Assembly: GCF_016775475.1 (NCBI RefSeq)
Contig: NZ_JAEUXJ010000004.1
Span: 467,281 to 531,280 of the forward strand
Source of the DNA: Belnapia mucosa
GTDB taxonomy: Bacteria; Pseudomonadota; Alphaproteobacteria; Acetobacterales; Acetobacteraceae
DNA length: 64,000 nucleotides
Reading direction: 5' to 3'
The notes below the pieces were generated by a model. The model was not told the DNA's origin, made no database searches, and worked only from the letters and a program-made list of their open reading frames with translations. Positions 34,943 through 46,663 of this stretch are shown one piece after another. The translations under genes and the position numbers were made by a program. The first letter of the stretch is position 1. Every line of letters starts with the position of its first letter.

Positions 34943-35352
34943 TACGACGCCATCTCCGCAGCCGCTCGGGCATGACGACGGCCGAGTTCGCCATCGCCGC
35001 GGCGCCGTTATTCGCCGCGGTCCTCGGCCTCGTCGATCTCGGCCGCTATGGCCTGACGACGAGTTCGCTGAGCACCCTGGCCAGCGCGACCTCGAGGGCC
35101 CTGGTCATCGGCTGCTATTCGAATGCCGCCATCCGCAGCCAGTCACCCGCCACCTGTGGCGATCCGCTGAGCGAGACGGAGAAGCGGCGGATCGCGCCGG
35201 CGCTGTTCCTCGACGGCACCATGCCGACCGTCACGGTCGCCCCGAACGGCAACATGCTCGTCGTCCGTGCCTCGCAAAGCTTCCAGCCGCTCATGCCCTT
35301 CTGGGGGACGAGGCTCAGCAACCCCAGCCAGTCGGTGGCCCTGCCCTTCTAA
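34939..35352 (+). CDS. TadE-like pilus assembly protein (second copy)
   Basis: This 137-residue protein carries 'RSGMTTAEFAIAAAPLFAAVLGLVDLGRYGLTTSSLSTLASATSRAL', the TadE motif with its conserved Glu and a single hydrophobic segment, then a small extracytoplasmic domain with two cysteines. The start overlaps the preceding stop as ATGA. It is the third gene of a compact three-gene pseudopilin operon. The last four bases overlap the convergent flavoprotein gene. Confidence 0.82.
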   Translation: MIRRHLRSRSGMTTAEFAIAAAPLFAAVLGLVDLGRYGLTTSSLSTLASATSRALVIGCYSNAAIRSQSPATCGDPLSETEKRRIAPALFLDGTMPTVTVAPNGNMLVVRASQSFQPLMPFWGTRLSNPSQSVALPF

Positions 35353-36254
35353 AGCCGGTCCTCGGTCAGCAGCTCGTCATGGACCGCGAAAGCGGCCATG
35401 GCTCCCTCGGCCGCGGCGACCACCGCGAACTGCACGCGCCGCGATGCATCCCCGGCGACATAGAGTCCCGGCACATTCGTGGCCTCGCAGGTACCCGTCC
35501 GGACCGTGCCGCGCGACGTCAGCTCCAGGCCGAGCCGCGTCACCAGCGCGTGCAGCTTCCTGATGCCGCCAGCCAGGAACAGCGCGCTCCGCTCCAGCGC
35601 CGAGCCATCATGGAAGCGGATGCGGTCGAGCCGGCCGTCGCCTCCCTCCAGCCGCGCCACCTGCTCCTCCCGGATAGAAACGCCGTTGCGCACCAGGCAG
35701 TCGCGATCCTCGGCCGAGAGCTCGGCGGGGCCATCGGTCAGCAAGACGAGATCCCTGCTCCAGCTCAGCATCTCCAGGGCGAAGCGCATGCCGCGCTCGC
35801 CGCGCCCATAGACGGCCATGGGCCGGTCGCGCTCCTCCCAGCCATCGCAATAGGGGCAGTCGAAGACGCTCTGACCCCAGAGCGTCTCCATCCCCTCGAT
35901 CTGGGGCAATTCCTCGACCAGGCCCGTGGCGAGAATCAGCTTGCGGGCACCGACGCGCTCGCCGCCGGCCAGGGTCAGGCGGAAAGGCGTCTCCGGCTGC
36001 CCGAGGCATTCCGCATCGGCGACATCCGCGTCGCGGAGCTCGACCGTCTCATAGTGACCGAGCTCCTGACGGCCGATGCGACGCAATTCGCCAGGTGGGA
36101 TTCCGTCGCGCGAGAGGAAGCCGTTCACGCCGCGTGAGGCGGCGTTGCGTGGATTGCCGGCATCGCAGAGCAGCACGCGCCGCCGGCAGCGGCCCAGAAC
36201 CAGCGCGGCATTGAGACCGGCCGGGCCGCCGCCGACAATTGCCACGTCATACAT
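35349..36254 (-). CDS. Thioredoxin-reductase-like FAD/NAD(P) oxidoreductase
   Basis: This 301-residue flavoprotein of the TrxB family has the FAD fold 'VAIVGGGPAGLNAALVLGR' (GGGPAG at 8-13), a redox pair C133-P-Y-C136 ('FDCPYCDGWE') and the NAD(P) loop 'AVYGRGERGMRFALEM'. The C-terminal FAD contact is 'GLYVAGDASRRVQFAVVAAAEGAMAAFAVHDEL'. The CPYC pair in place of the TrxB CATC is typical of stand-alone alphaproteobacterial members. Some relatives in biosynthetic clusters form disulphides in natural products; here it lies beside the NRPS locus but in the opposite orientation, so the link is open. Start 36254 has GGCAGGAGCAGG upstream. Confidence 0.85.
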   Translation of the reverse strand: MYDVAIVGGGPAGLNAALVLGRCRRRVLLCDAGNPRNAASRGVNGFLSRDGIPPGELRRIGRQELGHYETVELRDADVADAECLGQPETPFRLTLAGGERVGARKLILATGLVEELPQIEGMETLWGQSVFDCPYCDGWEERDRPMAVYGRGERGMRFALEMLSWSRDLVLLTDGPAELSAEDRDCLVRNGVSIREEQVARLEGGDGRLDRIRFHDGSALERSALFLAGGIRKLHALVTRLGLELTSRGTVRTGTCEATNVPGLYVAGDASRRVQFAVVAAAEGAMAAFAVHDELLTEDRL

Positions 36255-36667
36255 TGCGACCTGCTCCTGCCTTGATTGGCATGCTCGAAGATGCGTGCTC
36301 TGAAATCGAAGATCGTGACGTACAACAGCGTACATCCACGCATGTCGCTTCCGGAGGGCCCGTCAACGGCCTGCTGACCAGCGAGGTTCCGGCCTATCTC
36401 TGCATCGCCGCACAAACCATCGGCGCCAGCTAGTCCGTATGTCTTCAACGCTCTTCGGGCTTGCACTGACTACGTCGCTGCCGCACCGCGAGTTCACCGG
36501 GCGCCTCTCACGGATATGTGGCGCCAGGGCCTCTGTATGATTCTCGCCACTTGTGTGTATTTTGAATACGGTTTTAGCAGATTGCCTCTCAGCGGCGATA
36601 TTCTGCCCTGGAAATCAGCATCGTTGAGGCTTGGCCATTGCGCCCGCAGGGCAATGGGAAGAGGTCG
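36255..36667. promoter_or_regulatory. Control region upstream of the NRPS locus
   Basis: This 413-bp region lies between the flavoprotein (minus) and NRPS (plus) start codons and has no gene. It is more AT-rich than its surroundings from about 36530 to 36610. Two dyads stand out: GTACAACAGCGTAC (36319-36332 region) and GTATTTTGAATAC (36557-36569). The second lies about 100 bp before the NRPS start at a place where an operator or promoter would be expected. AGAGG precedes the NRPS ATG. Promoter boxes are not clear enough to name. Confidence 0.45.
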
Positions 36668-39973
<3,306 letters not shown>

Positions 39974-39984
39974 GGATGCGCCGT

Positions 39985-40452
39985 TCAGCCGAGGCGCTTG
40001 CGCATGAAGGAACGTTGGCTGCCCCGCGGATGGTCATCCAGCACCCCAAAGACCTCGTAGCCATGCTTCTCGTAGAAGTCCCGGGCCTGGAAGCCATAGG
40101 TGTCCAGCCAGATCCCGACGCAGCGGCGCCGGGTGGCCTCGGCTTCCGCCTCGCGCAGCAGCCGGCTGCCCCAGCCGTGATGCCGCAGGGATTCCGGCAC
40201 GAAGACCAGTTCCACATAGAACCAGTCGTAGAAGGACATCCCGGCGAGGCCGCCGAGCGGCCGGCCATCCGCCTGGCCCTGCAGGAGGACGACATAGGGC
40301 GCATAGCCCGAAGGGCCGGCACGGCTGTCGTTGAAGGCCACCAGTTGGTCCAGGATCCATTGGCGATCCGTCGTCAGGTTGGCCGAAGGGACGATCCGGG
40401 GCTCCGATGGCCCGGGCGGCTGGGTGGTGCGGCGGCTCAGCCAATTCGGCAT
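39985..40452 (-). CDS. GNAT-family N-acetyltransferase
   Basis: This 155-residue protein has the GNAT core: 'YVELVFVPESLRHHGWGSRLLREAEAEATRRRC' (beta4, pyrophosphate loop and alpha3) and 'TYGFQARDFYEKHGYEVFGVLDDHPRG' near the end. The loop reads HHGWGSRL, a good match to Q/RxxGxG/A. It acetylates an amine, unknown which. It lies on the minus strand between the two synthetase genes, 11 bp past the first. It may modify the product or its amine precursor, or give self-protection, but position is the only evidence. Confidence 0.82.
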   Translation of the reverse strand: MPNWLSRRTTQPPGPSEPRIVPSANLTTDRQWILDQLVAFNDSRAGPSGYAPYVVLLQGQADGRPLGGLAGMSFYDWFYVELVFVPESLRHHGWGSRLLREAEAEATRRRCVGIWLDTYGFQARDFYEKHGYEVFGVLDDHPRGSQRSFMRKRLG

Positions 40453-40629
40453 GGGACAGCTCCCCTATCCTGTCCGGTGGCACCCGTGTCGGGCGACCTT
40501 ATCGGCCGGAAACGCGACCTGGGTCGGCACGTTGTCCCGGGTCGGAAAACGAAGCCGTGTCCCGGCATCGGCCGGCCGCGGCGTCCTGCCCCTTTCCCAC
40601 AGCTTGCCGCTGCCTCGCGCTGAAGGGGA

Positions 40630-43086
40630 ATGGCCATTCTCGGCTCCGGACCAGACGATGCCGCCCTTGCCGCTGGACCCGACGGTCCCGAGGCCGTCCC
40701 GATGTCGTCCGGGCAGGCGCGGATCTGGCTCGCGGAGCAATTCACCGGCCCGTCCGCGGCCAACAACCTCAGCTTCGGCCTGCGCCTGGGCGGCGCGCTG
40801 AACCTGGCCGCGCTGGAACTCGGCCTGCGGGTCATCATCGGCCGGCATGAGGCCTTGCGGACCACCTTCGATGTCGTCGAGGGCGAACCCGTCCAGATCA
40901 TTCATCAGGACAGCCCAAGGGTCCTGACCATCACGGATCTGGCGGATGCGCCGGAGCAGGAGCGGGCGGCCTATGCCGCTGCCTGTCAGACGGCCCATAC
41001 CCCCTTCGACCTGAAGGCGGGGCCGCTGCTGCGCGTGCTGCTGATCCGGCTGGGACCGGAGCAGCACATCCTGCTCTGCACCCAGCACCACATCATCACG
41101 GATGGCTGGTCGCTCGGCCTCTTCGCGCGGGAGCTGGCCGCCTGCTACGCGGCCTTCTGCCAGGGCATGCGCCCGGAATTGCCGCCACCATCGCTGCAAT
41201 ATGCGGATTACGCCCTGTGGGAGCGGGAGTGGCTGGAGACGGAGGAGTTCCAGCAGCAACTGACCCGCTACGCCAGCCGGCTGGCCAACAGCGCGGCGCC
41301 ATCCTCCCTGGCCGGCGCTGCCGAGAACGGACCTCCCTCCGCCGCAGGCGCCAGCCGGGCCGTCTGGATGCCCCCGGAGCTGGTCTCCGCGCTGAAGGCA
41401 TCCGCCTCACGCCAGGGCGCCACGATCTTCACGCTGTCGCTGACGGCCTTCCTGGTCATGCTCTGGCAGATCTCCGGCCGGGAGGATCAGGTCGTCGGGG
41501 TTCCCGCCGCCAGGCGCAACCAGGTCGAGTTCGAGGATGTCATCGGGCTCTTCACCAATATCGTGGTGGTCCGCACCGACCTGTCCGGCAATCCTGCCTT
41601 CGCTGAGTTGCTGGCCCAGGTGAAGGGGGCGATGGTCGAGGCGCTGGCGCATGAGGATGTGCCCTTCGACCGGCTGGTGCAGGCGCTGCATCCCACGCGG
41701 GTCGCCGGCGGCAACCCGATCTTCGAGATCCTCTTTGCCTCGGTTCCCGCCGCGGCGCCGATGGAACGCTTCGGCCCCCTGACCGCGGCCCCCTATGTGC
41801 TCGAGGCCGCGGCGGCGCCCTTCGGCCTCGGCGTCAGCGTCATCGAGGAACCCTCGGGCGCCGGCTGGGTGCGCGCCGAATACCGGACCGGGCTCTTCAC
41901 CGCCGAGCAGGTCACCGGCCTGCTGGAGCATTACATCCGCCTGCTGGCGGAGGTGGCGGCGCAGCCGGGGCGGCGGATCGCGGAATTCGCGCCCCCCTCC
42001 GGGCCCTGGGCGACCGCGCGACCGGCGGCAGCGCCGCTGCCGAGGCCAGCGCCGCGGCCACGGCCTGCCGCCAAGAGCGCCGCGGACCTCGCCCTGGAAG
42101 ACACTGTCGCGGATATCTGGGAGAAGGTGCTGCGACGCCGCCCGCCCCATTCCGGCATCGACTTCTTCGACCTGGGCGGCCATTCGCTGCAGGCGATCGC
42201 GGTGGCCCATGAGATCAGCCGCGCCCTGGGGCGGCAGGTGCCCATCGCGCTGCTGTTCCAGGAACCGACCGTCGAGGGGATGGCTCGGCGGCTGCGCCTG
42301 GAAGACCGACCGCGCTCCAGGGTGATCCCGATCTTCGAGGGAGGGAGGCATCCGCCGCTCTTCGTCGGTGGCTCCACCCAGGAATTCCGCGATCTCAGCC
42401 GGGCGCTGGAACCCGACCAGCCCTTCTTCCAGCTCGACCTCTTCGCCCTGCAGGAGCAGCGCCTGCTCGAGGGCCAGGCGCTGCTGACCACCCTCCCCGA
42501 GATCGCGGCCGAGTTCCTGCCGGAAATCCTGGCCATCCAGCCGGAGGGTCCCTACCTCCTCGCAGGCCAATGCGATGGCGGCATCCTGGCGCTCGAGGTC
42601 GCCTTGCAGCTTCAGGCCCAGGGACGGCAGGTGGCGCTGCTGGCGCAGTTCGACACGCCGGTGAACGGCTATTACGAGAAGATCCACTGGACGCGGCGGC
42701 TCAGCCGGCGCATGCGGCGCGCGGTGGAGATCACCCTCGCCGGCCGCCTGCGGGAGCGGCTCGGCCGCCTCCGCCGCGAGCTCCGGCCGGAGAGGCCGCC
42801 GGTCACGCCCGAGGAACAGCAATACATCGATATCTGGGCGGCGATCTGGCAGGCGGTGCGGGAGTACCGGCAAAGCCGGCGCTTCGCCGGGGAGATCCAG
42901 TTCTTCCGGGCCCGGGACCGGCTCTGGTTCTACCGGGATTTCTCCCTGGGCTGGGACAGCCGGGCGGAGCGCGTCCGCGTGCATGACGTGCCCGGCGGGC
43001 ATCTCACCTTCTTCGCCGAGGCGGAAAGCCAGCGAAAAATCGCCGAGGCGATCGGCCAGGCGCTCGGTCAGCCGGCCGCCAAGTGA
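40630..43086 (+). CDS. Non-ribosomal peptide synthetase without adenylation domain, C-T-TE
   Basis: The 818-residue protein has a condensation domain (about 25-450) with HHxxxDG at 153-159. An Ala/Pro/Arg-rich linker leads straight to a carrier domain with Ser519 in 'DLGGHSL' and a thioesterase (about 560-818). No adenylation domain lies between C and T, so the carrier must be charged in trans, possibly by the upstream A domain. In the thioesterase the nucleophile elbow reads GQCDGG, with Cys648 where Ser is usual. The start at 40630 sits right on AAGGGGA; the ATG at 40702 is an alternative that keeps the whole domain. It is the second synthetase of the locus, followed 7 bp later by the exporter genes. 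Confidence 0.88.
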   Translation: MAILGSGPDDAALAAGPDGPEAVPMSSGQARIWLAEQFTGPSAANNLSFGLRLGGALNLAALELGLRVIIGRHEALRTTFDVVEGEPVQIIHQDSPRVLTITDLADAPEQERAAYAAACQTAHTPFDLKAGPLLRVLLIRLGPEQHILLCTQHHIITDGWSLGLFARELAACYAAFCQGMRPELPPPSLQYADYALWEREWLETEEFQQQLTRYASRLANSAAPSSLAGAAENGPPSAAGASRAVWMPPELVSALKASASRQGATIFTLSLTAFLVMLWQISGREDQVVGVPAARRNQVEFEDVIGLFTNIVVVRTDLSGNPAFAELLAQVKGAMVEALAHEDVPFDRLVQALHPTRVAGGNPIFEILFASVPAAAPMERFGPLTAAPYVLEAAAAPFGLGVSVIEEPSGAGWVRAEYRTGLFTAEQVTGLLEHYIRLLAEVAAQPGRRIAEFAPPSGPWATARPAAAPLPRPAPRPRPAAKSAADLALEDTVADIWEKVLRRRPPHSGIDFFDLGGHSLQAIAVAHEISRALGRQVPIALLFQEPTVEGMARRLRLEDRPRSRVIPIFEGGRHPPLFVGGSTQEFRDLSRALEPDQPFFQLDLFALQEQRLLEGQALLTTLPEIAAEFLPEILAIQPEGPYLLAGQCDGGILALEVALQLQAQGRQVALLAQFDTPVNGYYEKIHWTRRLSRRMRRAVEITLAGRLRERLGRLRRELRPERPPVTPEEQQYIDIWAAIWQAVREYRQSRRFAGEIQFFRARDRLWFYRDFSLGWDSRAERVRVHDVPGGHLTFFAEAESQRKIAEAIGQALGQPAAK

Positions 43087-43093
43087 GGGACGC

Positions 43094-43966
43094 GTGAACA
43101 GCGAAGCGAAAATCCTGAGCGCCGCAGGCGAGGCTCGCCGGCCGAGGACGGTGATCCGGCCGACGCGGCCCTTCCTCGGCTCCGTCCCCGACGACCTGGC
43201 CTCCCTCGCCCGCTACACGGGCCTGTTCCGCGCCATGACCGCGACCCGGATGAAGATCCGCTACCGGCAATCGGTGCTGGGCTGGCTCTGGGCCGTGCTG
43301 CAGCCCCTGGTGCTGATGCTGCTCTATGCCGCGATCTTCTCGCATGTCGTCGGCTATGACACGGCGCCGGTGCCCTACCCGCTCTATGTCATGGCCGGGC
43401 TGCTGCCCTGGAGCTTCTGCTCGACCGCGATGAGCACCGCGGCCGGCGGGATGCTGTCCCACCAGTCGCTGATGGCGAAGGTCTATTTCCCGCGGGAGAT
43501 CGTGCCGCTGTCCTATGTCGCGGCGGCGCTGTTCGATTTCCTGGTGGCGCTGCTGGTGCTGCTGGGCATGCTGCTGCCCTATGGGATGCCGATCTCGCCC
43601 TGGGCGCTGTCTGCCATTCCGGTCATCGCCATCCTGACCCTGCACGCCTCGGCGCTCTGCCTGCTGCTCTCTGCGGTGCAGGTGCGCGTCCGCGACATCA
43701 ATGTCACCCTGCCGCTGATGCTGCAGGTGCTGATGTTCACGGCGCCGGTCGTCTATCCCGCCGCGGCGGTGCCGGCCTGGTTCCGCCCGTATTACTGGGC
43801 CAATCCGCTCGCCATCCTGGTGGACGACTTCCGGCATGCGGTGCTGGAAGGCCAGGTGCCGTCGGCTGGCGGCCTGGCCTATTGCGCGGTCACGGGCGCC
43901 GCCTTCTTCCTCTTCGCCTATTGGACCTTCAAGCGGCTGGAGGCGAAGATCGTTGACGAGATGTAG
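43094..43966 (+). CDS. ABC-2 type exporter permease, Wzm-like
   Basis: This 290-residue membrane protein has six predicted helices and the polysaccharide-export ABC-2 pattern: 'MKIRYRQSVLGWLWAVLQPLVLMLLYAAIFS' near the start, 'AKVYFPREIVPLSYVAAALFDFLVALLVLL' in the middle and 'ANPLAILVDDFRHAVLEG' near the end. Such permeases export O-antigen, capsule or teichoic acid with a Wzt-like ATPase. Start is GTG at 43094, 7 bp after the synthetase stop with GAGGGA upstream. It is followed by the ATPase gene 27 bp later, so the exporter is co-transcribed with the synthetase. Confidence 0.88.
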   Translation: MNSEAKILSAAGEARRPRTVIRPTRPFLGSVPDDLASLARYTGLFRAMTATRMKIRYRQSVLGWLWAVLQPLVLMLLYAAIFSHVVGYDTAPVPYPLYVMAGLLPWSFCSTAMSTAAGGMLSHQSLMAKVYFPREIVPLSYVAAALFDFLVALLVLLGMLLPYGMPISPWALSAIPVIAILTLHASALCLLLSAVQVRVRDINVTLPLMLQVLMFTAPVVYPAAAVPAWFRPYYWANPLAILVDDFRHAVLEGQVPSAGGLAYCAVTGAAFFLFAYWTFKRLEAKIVDEM

Positions 43967-43993
43967 CCAATCGCTGATCGCGGGATCCGAAGC

Positions 43994-45151
43994 ATGATCG
44001 ATGTGCGCGTCAGCAAGGTCTCGAAGCGCTTCCGGGTGCCGGATCACGGCCAGGGCCGGCGGCGCCTGTTCGGCCTGCTGCCCGGGCAGGAGCCCTTCTG
44101 GGCCCTCAGGGATGTGAGCTTCGAGATCCGCCGTGGCGAGGCGCTCGGCGTCATCGGCCCGAACGGGTCGGGCAAGACCACGCTGATCAAGCTGCTCTCG
44201 GGCATCACCGCGCCGACCGAGGGCGAGATCGAGATCAATGGCCGGCTGGCCTCGCTGGTCGAGGTCGGCGCCGGCTTTCAGCCGGATCTGACGGGCCGGG
44301 AGAACATCTTCCTCAACGGCGCGATCCTCGGCATGAACTACCGCGAGATCGCGCGCAAGCTGCCGAGCATCGTCGACTTCGCCGAGATGGGCAGCTTCCT
44401 CGACGTGCCGGTGAAGCGCTATTCCTCGGGCATGTTCGTGCGGCTCGGCTTCTCCATCGCCGCGCATCTCGATGCGGATATCCTGCTGCTGGACGAGGTT
44501 CTGGCGGTCGGGGACGTCGCCTTCCAGGCCCGCTGCTTCCAGCGCATCGAGGAGCTGCGGCAGGCGGGCAAGACCGTGCTGCTGATCTCGCACGACCTGG
44601 CGGCCATCGAGCGGATATGCAGCCGGGCGATCCTCCTCAGCCGCGGGCGCATCCTGCAGGATGGCGATCCGCGCGACGTGGTCGAGGCCTACCAGGCTTC
44701 GGTCCAGGGCCTGCTCGCGCAGGATCACAGCGAGGCGCCGGGGCCGATCACCGTGACCGGGCTGACCTTCGGCACCGATGGCACCGGCCCGGTCGCAACC
44801 GGCAAGCCCTTCCGCTGCTGCCTGTCCTACGAGGCGCGGGAGCCGCTGGAGGATGTCGTGGTGCGGCTGTCCTTCAACTGGCCGAGCGGGTACCTCTGCA
44901 CGGAACTATCCGCCGGGCCGGGGCTGCGGCTGGAACAGGGGCCGGGGCAGCTGGAATTCGATTGCCCGATGCTGACCATGCAGCGCGGCCTCTACAGCAC
45001 CGACCTCACCATCGAGAGGCGGGGCGAGGTCTTGCTGTCGCGCCCCCGCTGCCTCATGCTGCGCGTGGGCGCCGGGACGGTTGTGCGCGGCGATTTCTAC
45101 CTCGAGCACAGCGCCCGCATCCGCACCCCGCCGCTGACCACCTCGGCCTGA
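43994..45151 (+). CDS. ABC exporter ATPase with C-terminal Wzt-like domain
   Basis: This 385-residue ATPase has Walker A 'GPNGSGKT' (55-62), signature 'YSSGM' (143-147) and Walker B 'ILLLDE' (163-168) in the order and spacing of Wzt/TagH proteins. After residue 245 it carries an extra beta-sandwich of about 140 residues ('GPITVTGLTFGTDGTGPVATGKPFRCCLSYEAREPLEDVVVRLSFNW'). In Wzt this C-terminal domain binds the cap of the exported glycan and decides which chains are secreted. Its presence here suggests substrate selection, either a glycan linked to the peptide or a peptide bound in the same pocket. Both are inference. Confidence 0.88.
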   Translation: MIDVRVSKVSKRFRVPDHGQGRRRLFGLLPGQEPFWALRDVSFEIRRGEALGVIGPNGSGKTTLIKLLSGITAPTEGEIEINGRLASLVEVGAGFQPDLTGRENIFLNGAILGMNYREIARKLPSIVDFAEMGSFLDVPVKRYSSGMFVRLGFSIAAHLDADILLLDEVLAVGDVAFQARCFQRIEELRQAGKTVLLISHDLAAIERICSRAILLSRGRILQDGDPRDVVEAYQASVQGLLAQDHSEAPGPITVTGLTFGTDGTGPVATGKPFRCCLSYEAREPLEDVVVRLSFNWPSGYLCTELSAGPGLRLEQGPGQLEFDCPMLTMQRGLYSTDLTIERRGEVLLSRPRCLMLRVGAGTVVRGDFYLEHSARIRTPPLTTSA

Positions 45152-45156
45152 TCCCC

Positions 45157-45852
45157 ATGCCAGGGGGCCTCGATACGGTGCCCTTGCCGGTCGCCCTGGG
45201 CGCGGAGGTTCGGCTCTGGCATGCCAAGCTGGACATCCCGGATTGGCAAGCATGGCTTCCCCTGCTCTCGGCCGAGGAGCAGGGCCGCGCGCAGCGCTTC
45301 GCCTTCGAACGCGATGCCCGGCGCTATGTCGCCAGCCATGCGGCGCTGCGATCGGTGCTCGGGTCGCTCCTCAGCCTGCGGCCGGCCGACCTGGCCTTCC
45401 AGACCGAAGCCGGTGGCAAGCCCGTGCTGGCGGAGGGCGGCCGGGGGCTGCAGTTCAGCCTCTCGCATGCGGAGGAGCTGGCGCTGATCGGCGTCGCGGC
45501 GCGGCCCCTCGGGGTGGATCTCGAATGGCTGGCAGCGCCGCTGGATGTCGAGGCCCTGGCCGGGTCGGTCTTCTCTCTGCGGGAGCGCACGGTCTTCGCA
45601 CAGGTCGCGCCCGGGATGCGGCGGGAGGTCTTCCTGCGCGTCTGGACCCGCAAGGAGGCGATCCTGAAGGCGACCGGGCAAGGTCTTGCCATCCCGCCGC
45701 CGGAGGTCGAGGTGCTGCTGGCACCGGACGACGCCATGGGATGCCAGGTCGCCCTTCCCTGCTGCAGGTCCCGCTGGCAGGTCGAGACCGTGCTGCCGGC
45801 GCCCGGCTATGTCGGTGCCGTGGCCCAGGCTGCGGAACAGCCGCGGCTCTAA
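45157..45852 (+). CDS. 4'-phosphopantetheinyl transferase, Sfp type
   Basis: This 231-residue protein activates carrier domains by attaching phosphopantetheine from CoA. It shows 'AFERDARRYVASHAALRSVL', the 'FSLSH' block at 100-104, 'GVDLEW' at 119-124 (Mg-binding acidic pair) and 'VWTRKEAILKATG' at 162-174. The presence of its own transferase supports the neighbouring synthetases being active carrier proteins. ATG at 45157 is 5 bp after the ATPase stop; the ribosome site is weak, suggesting coupled translation. Confidence 0.92.
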   Translation: MPGGLDTVPLPVALGAEVRLWHAKLDIPDWQAWLPLLSAEEQGRAQRFAFERDARRYVASHAALRSVLGSLLSLRPADLAFQTEAGGKPVLAEGGRGLQFSLSHAEELALIGVAARPLGVDLEWLAAPLDVEALAGSVFSLRERTVFAQVAPGMRREVFLRVWTRKEAILKATGQGLAIPPPEVEVLLAPDDAMGCQVALPCCRSRWQVETVLPAPGYVGAVAQAAEQPRL

Positions 45853-45907
45853 ACTCCCCCGACCAGGCGGCGTTGGCACCGGACCAGTGCAGCGGAAGGG
45901 CGATAGA

Positions 45908-46396
45908 ATGGATCCGGCAAGATTGGTGCTGGGCGCCGAGGGCATCGAAGCCACGCCCTTCGAGATTCCAGGCGCGACCGGCGGGCCGTTCCTGGTGCAG
46001 ATCCTCAACGAGGACACGGCGAAGGGCGTCGTCACCACCATCGTCCACCTGCCGCCAGGCGGCCGCATCCCGGCGCATTTCCATCGCGCCGGTCCCGAGA
46101 TGCATTACGTGCTGGAAGGCGACCTGATCGAAGCCGGCCAGTCGCTGGGCGTCGGCGCCTTCCTGACCCATGCCCCGGGCGTCGTGCATGGCCCGCATGA
46201 GAGCCGGGGCGGGGCGAAGGTGCTGACGGTGCAGCAATGGCAGTCGCGCGACGGCCGCTTCGACTTCCACCCGGCGGAGGAGCAGGCGGAGACACGGGCG
46301 GAGCCACCGCCCGGCGGCACCGCCGCCGCTGCCCTGCCGCCGGACCCGACGGCGCCCAATCCGGACACGAAAGACGCCGAGCAGGCGACCGGCTGA
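45908..46396 (+). CDS. Cupin-domain protein
   Basis: This 162-residue protein has a single cupin barrel with the metal-ligand series H57, H59, E64 (or near) and H66 ('HFHRAGPEMHYVLEGD') and a late 'VVHGPHES'. The C-terminal 35 residues are Pro/Ala/Glu rich and probably disordered. Cupins of this size may be sensors, isomerases or oxygenases. It ends the plus-strand run that starts at the NRPS, 55 bp after the transferase, with GCGGAAGGG as ribosome site. A role in tailoring the product is possible but not shown. Confidence 0.78.
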   Translation: MDPARLVLGAEGIEATPFEIPGATGGPFLVQILNEDTAKGVVTTIVHLPPGGRIPAHFHRAGPEMHYVLEGDLIEAGQSLGVGAFLTHAPGVVHGPHESRGGAKVLTVQQWQSRDGRFDFHPAEEQAETRAEPPPGGTAAAALPPDPTAPNPDTKDAEQATG

Positions 46397-46406
46397 GGCG
46401 CAGCCA

Positions 46407-46535
46407 TCAGGTGCGGGAGTTCATGCGGCTGGGGGCGGCGCCCTCCTGCGCCAGGAAGCGCAGCAGCTCCGGCGTGCCGAGGACCGTCTCCAGCGCCCCT
46501 TCCAGCCGTTGGACGACCGTGCTGGTGCCGTCGCC
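46407..46535 (-). pseudogene. Remnant of a Bug-type binding protein C-terminus
   Basis: A short minus-strand frame reads TSTVVQRLEGALETVLGTPE and then LLRFLAQEGAAPSRMNSRT. It resembles the final helices of Bug receptors ('VVARLNAAL..AL..PEV...LA..GAEP'). The upstream frame is unlike any Bug protein and no signal peptide is present. I read it as a decayed gene fragment in the 267 bp between the cupin gene and the next Bug gene. The similarity is short and may be by chance. Confidence 0.35.
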
Positions 46536-46663
46536 TTCTTCGACGGGGTGAGGAGCGAAGCGGCCGCGGCAAGCCACCGGTAACAAAGTCCCGCCCGGGG
46601 GGTGGCCAGGGGCGCGACGGGCCCGCATCATGGCGGCCAAGCAATACCCGCCCGGGAGAAAAC

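Noticed and set aside
43004..44728. 574-codon minus-strand open frame
   Set aside because: It is antisense to the Wzm/Wzt-like genes and has no recognisable domain.
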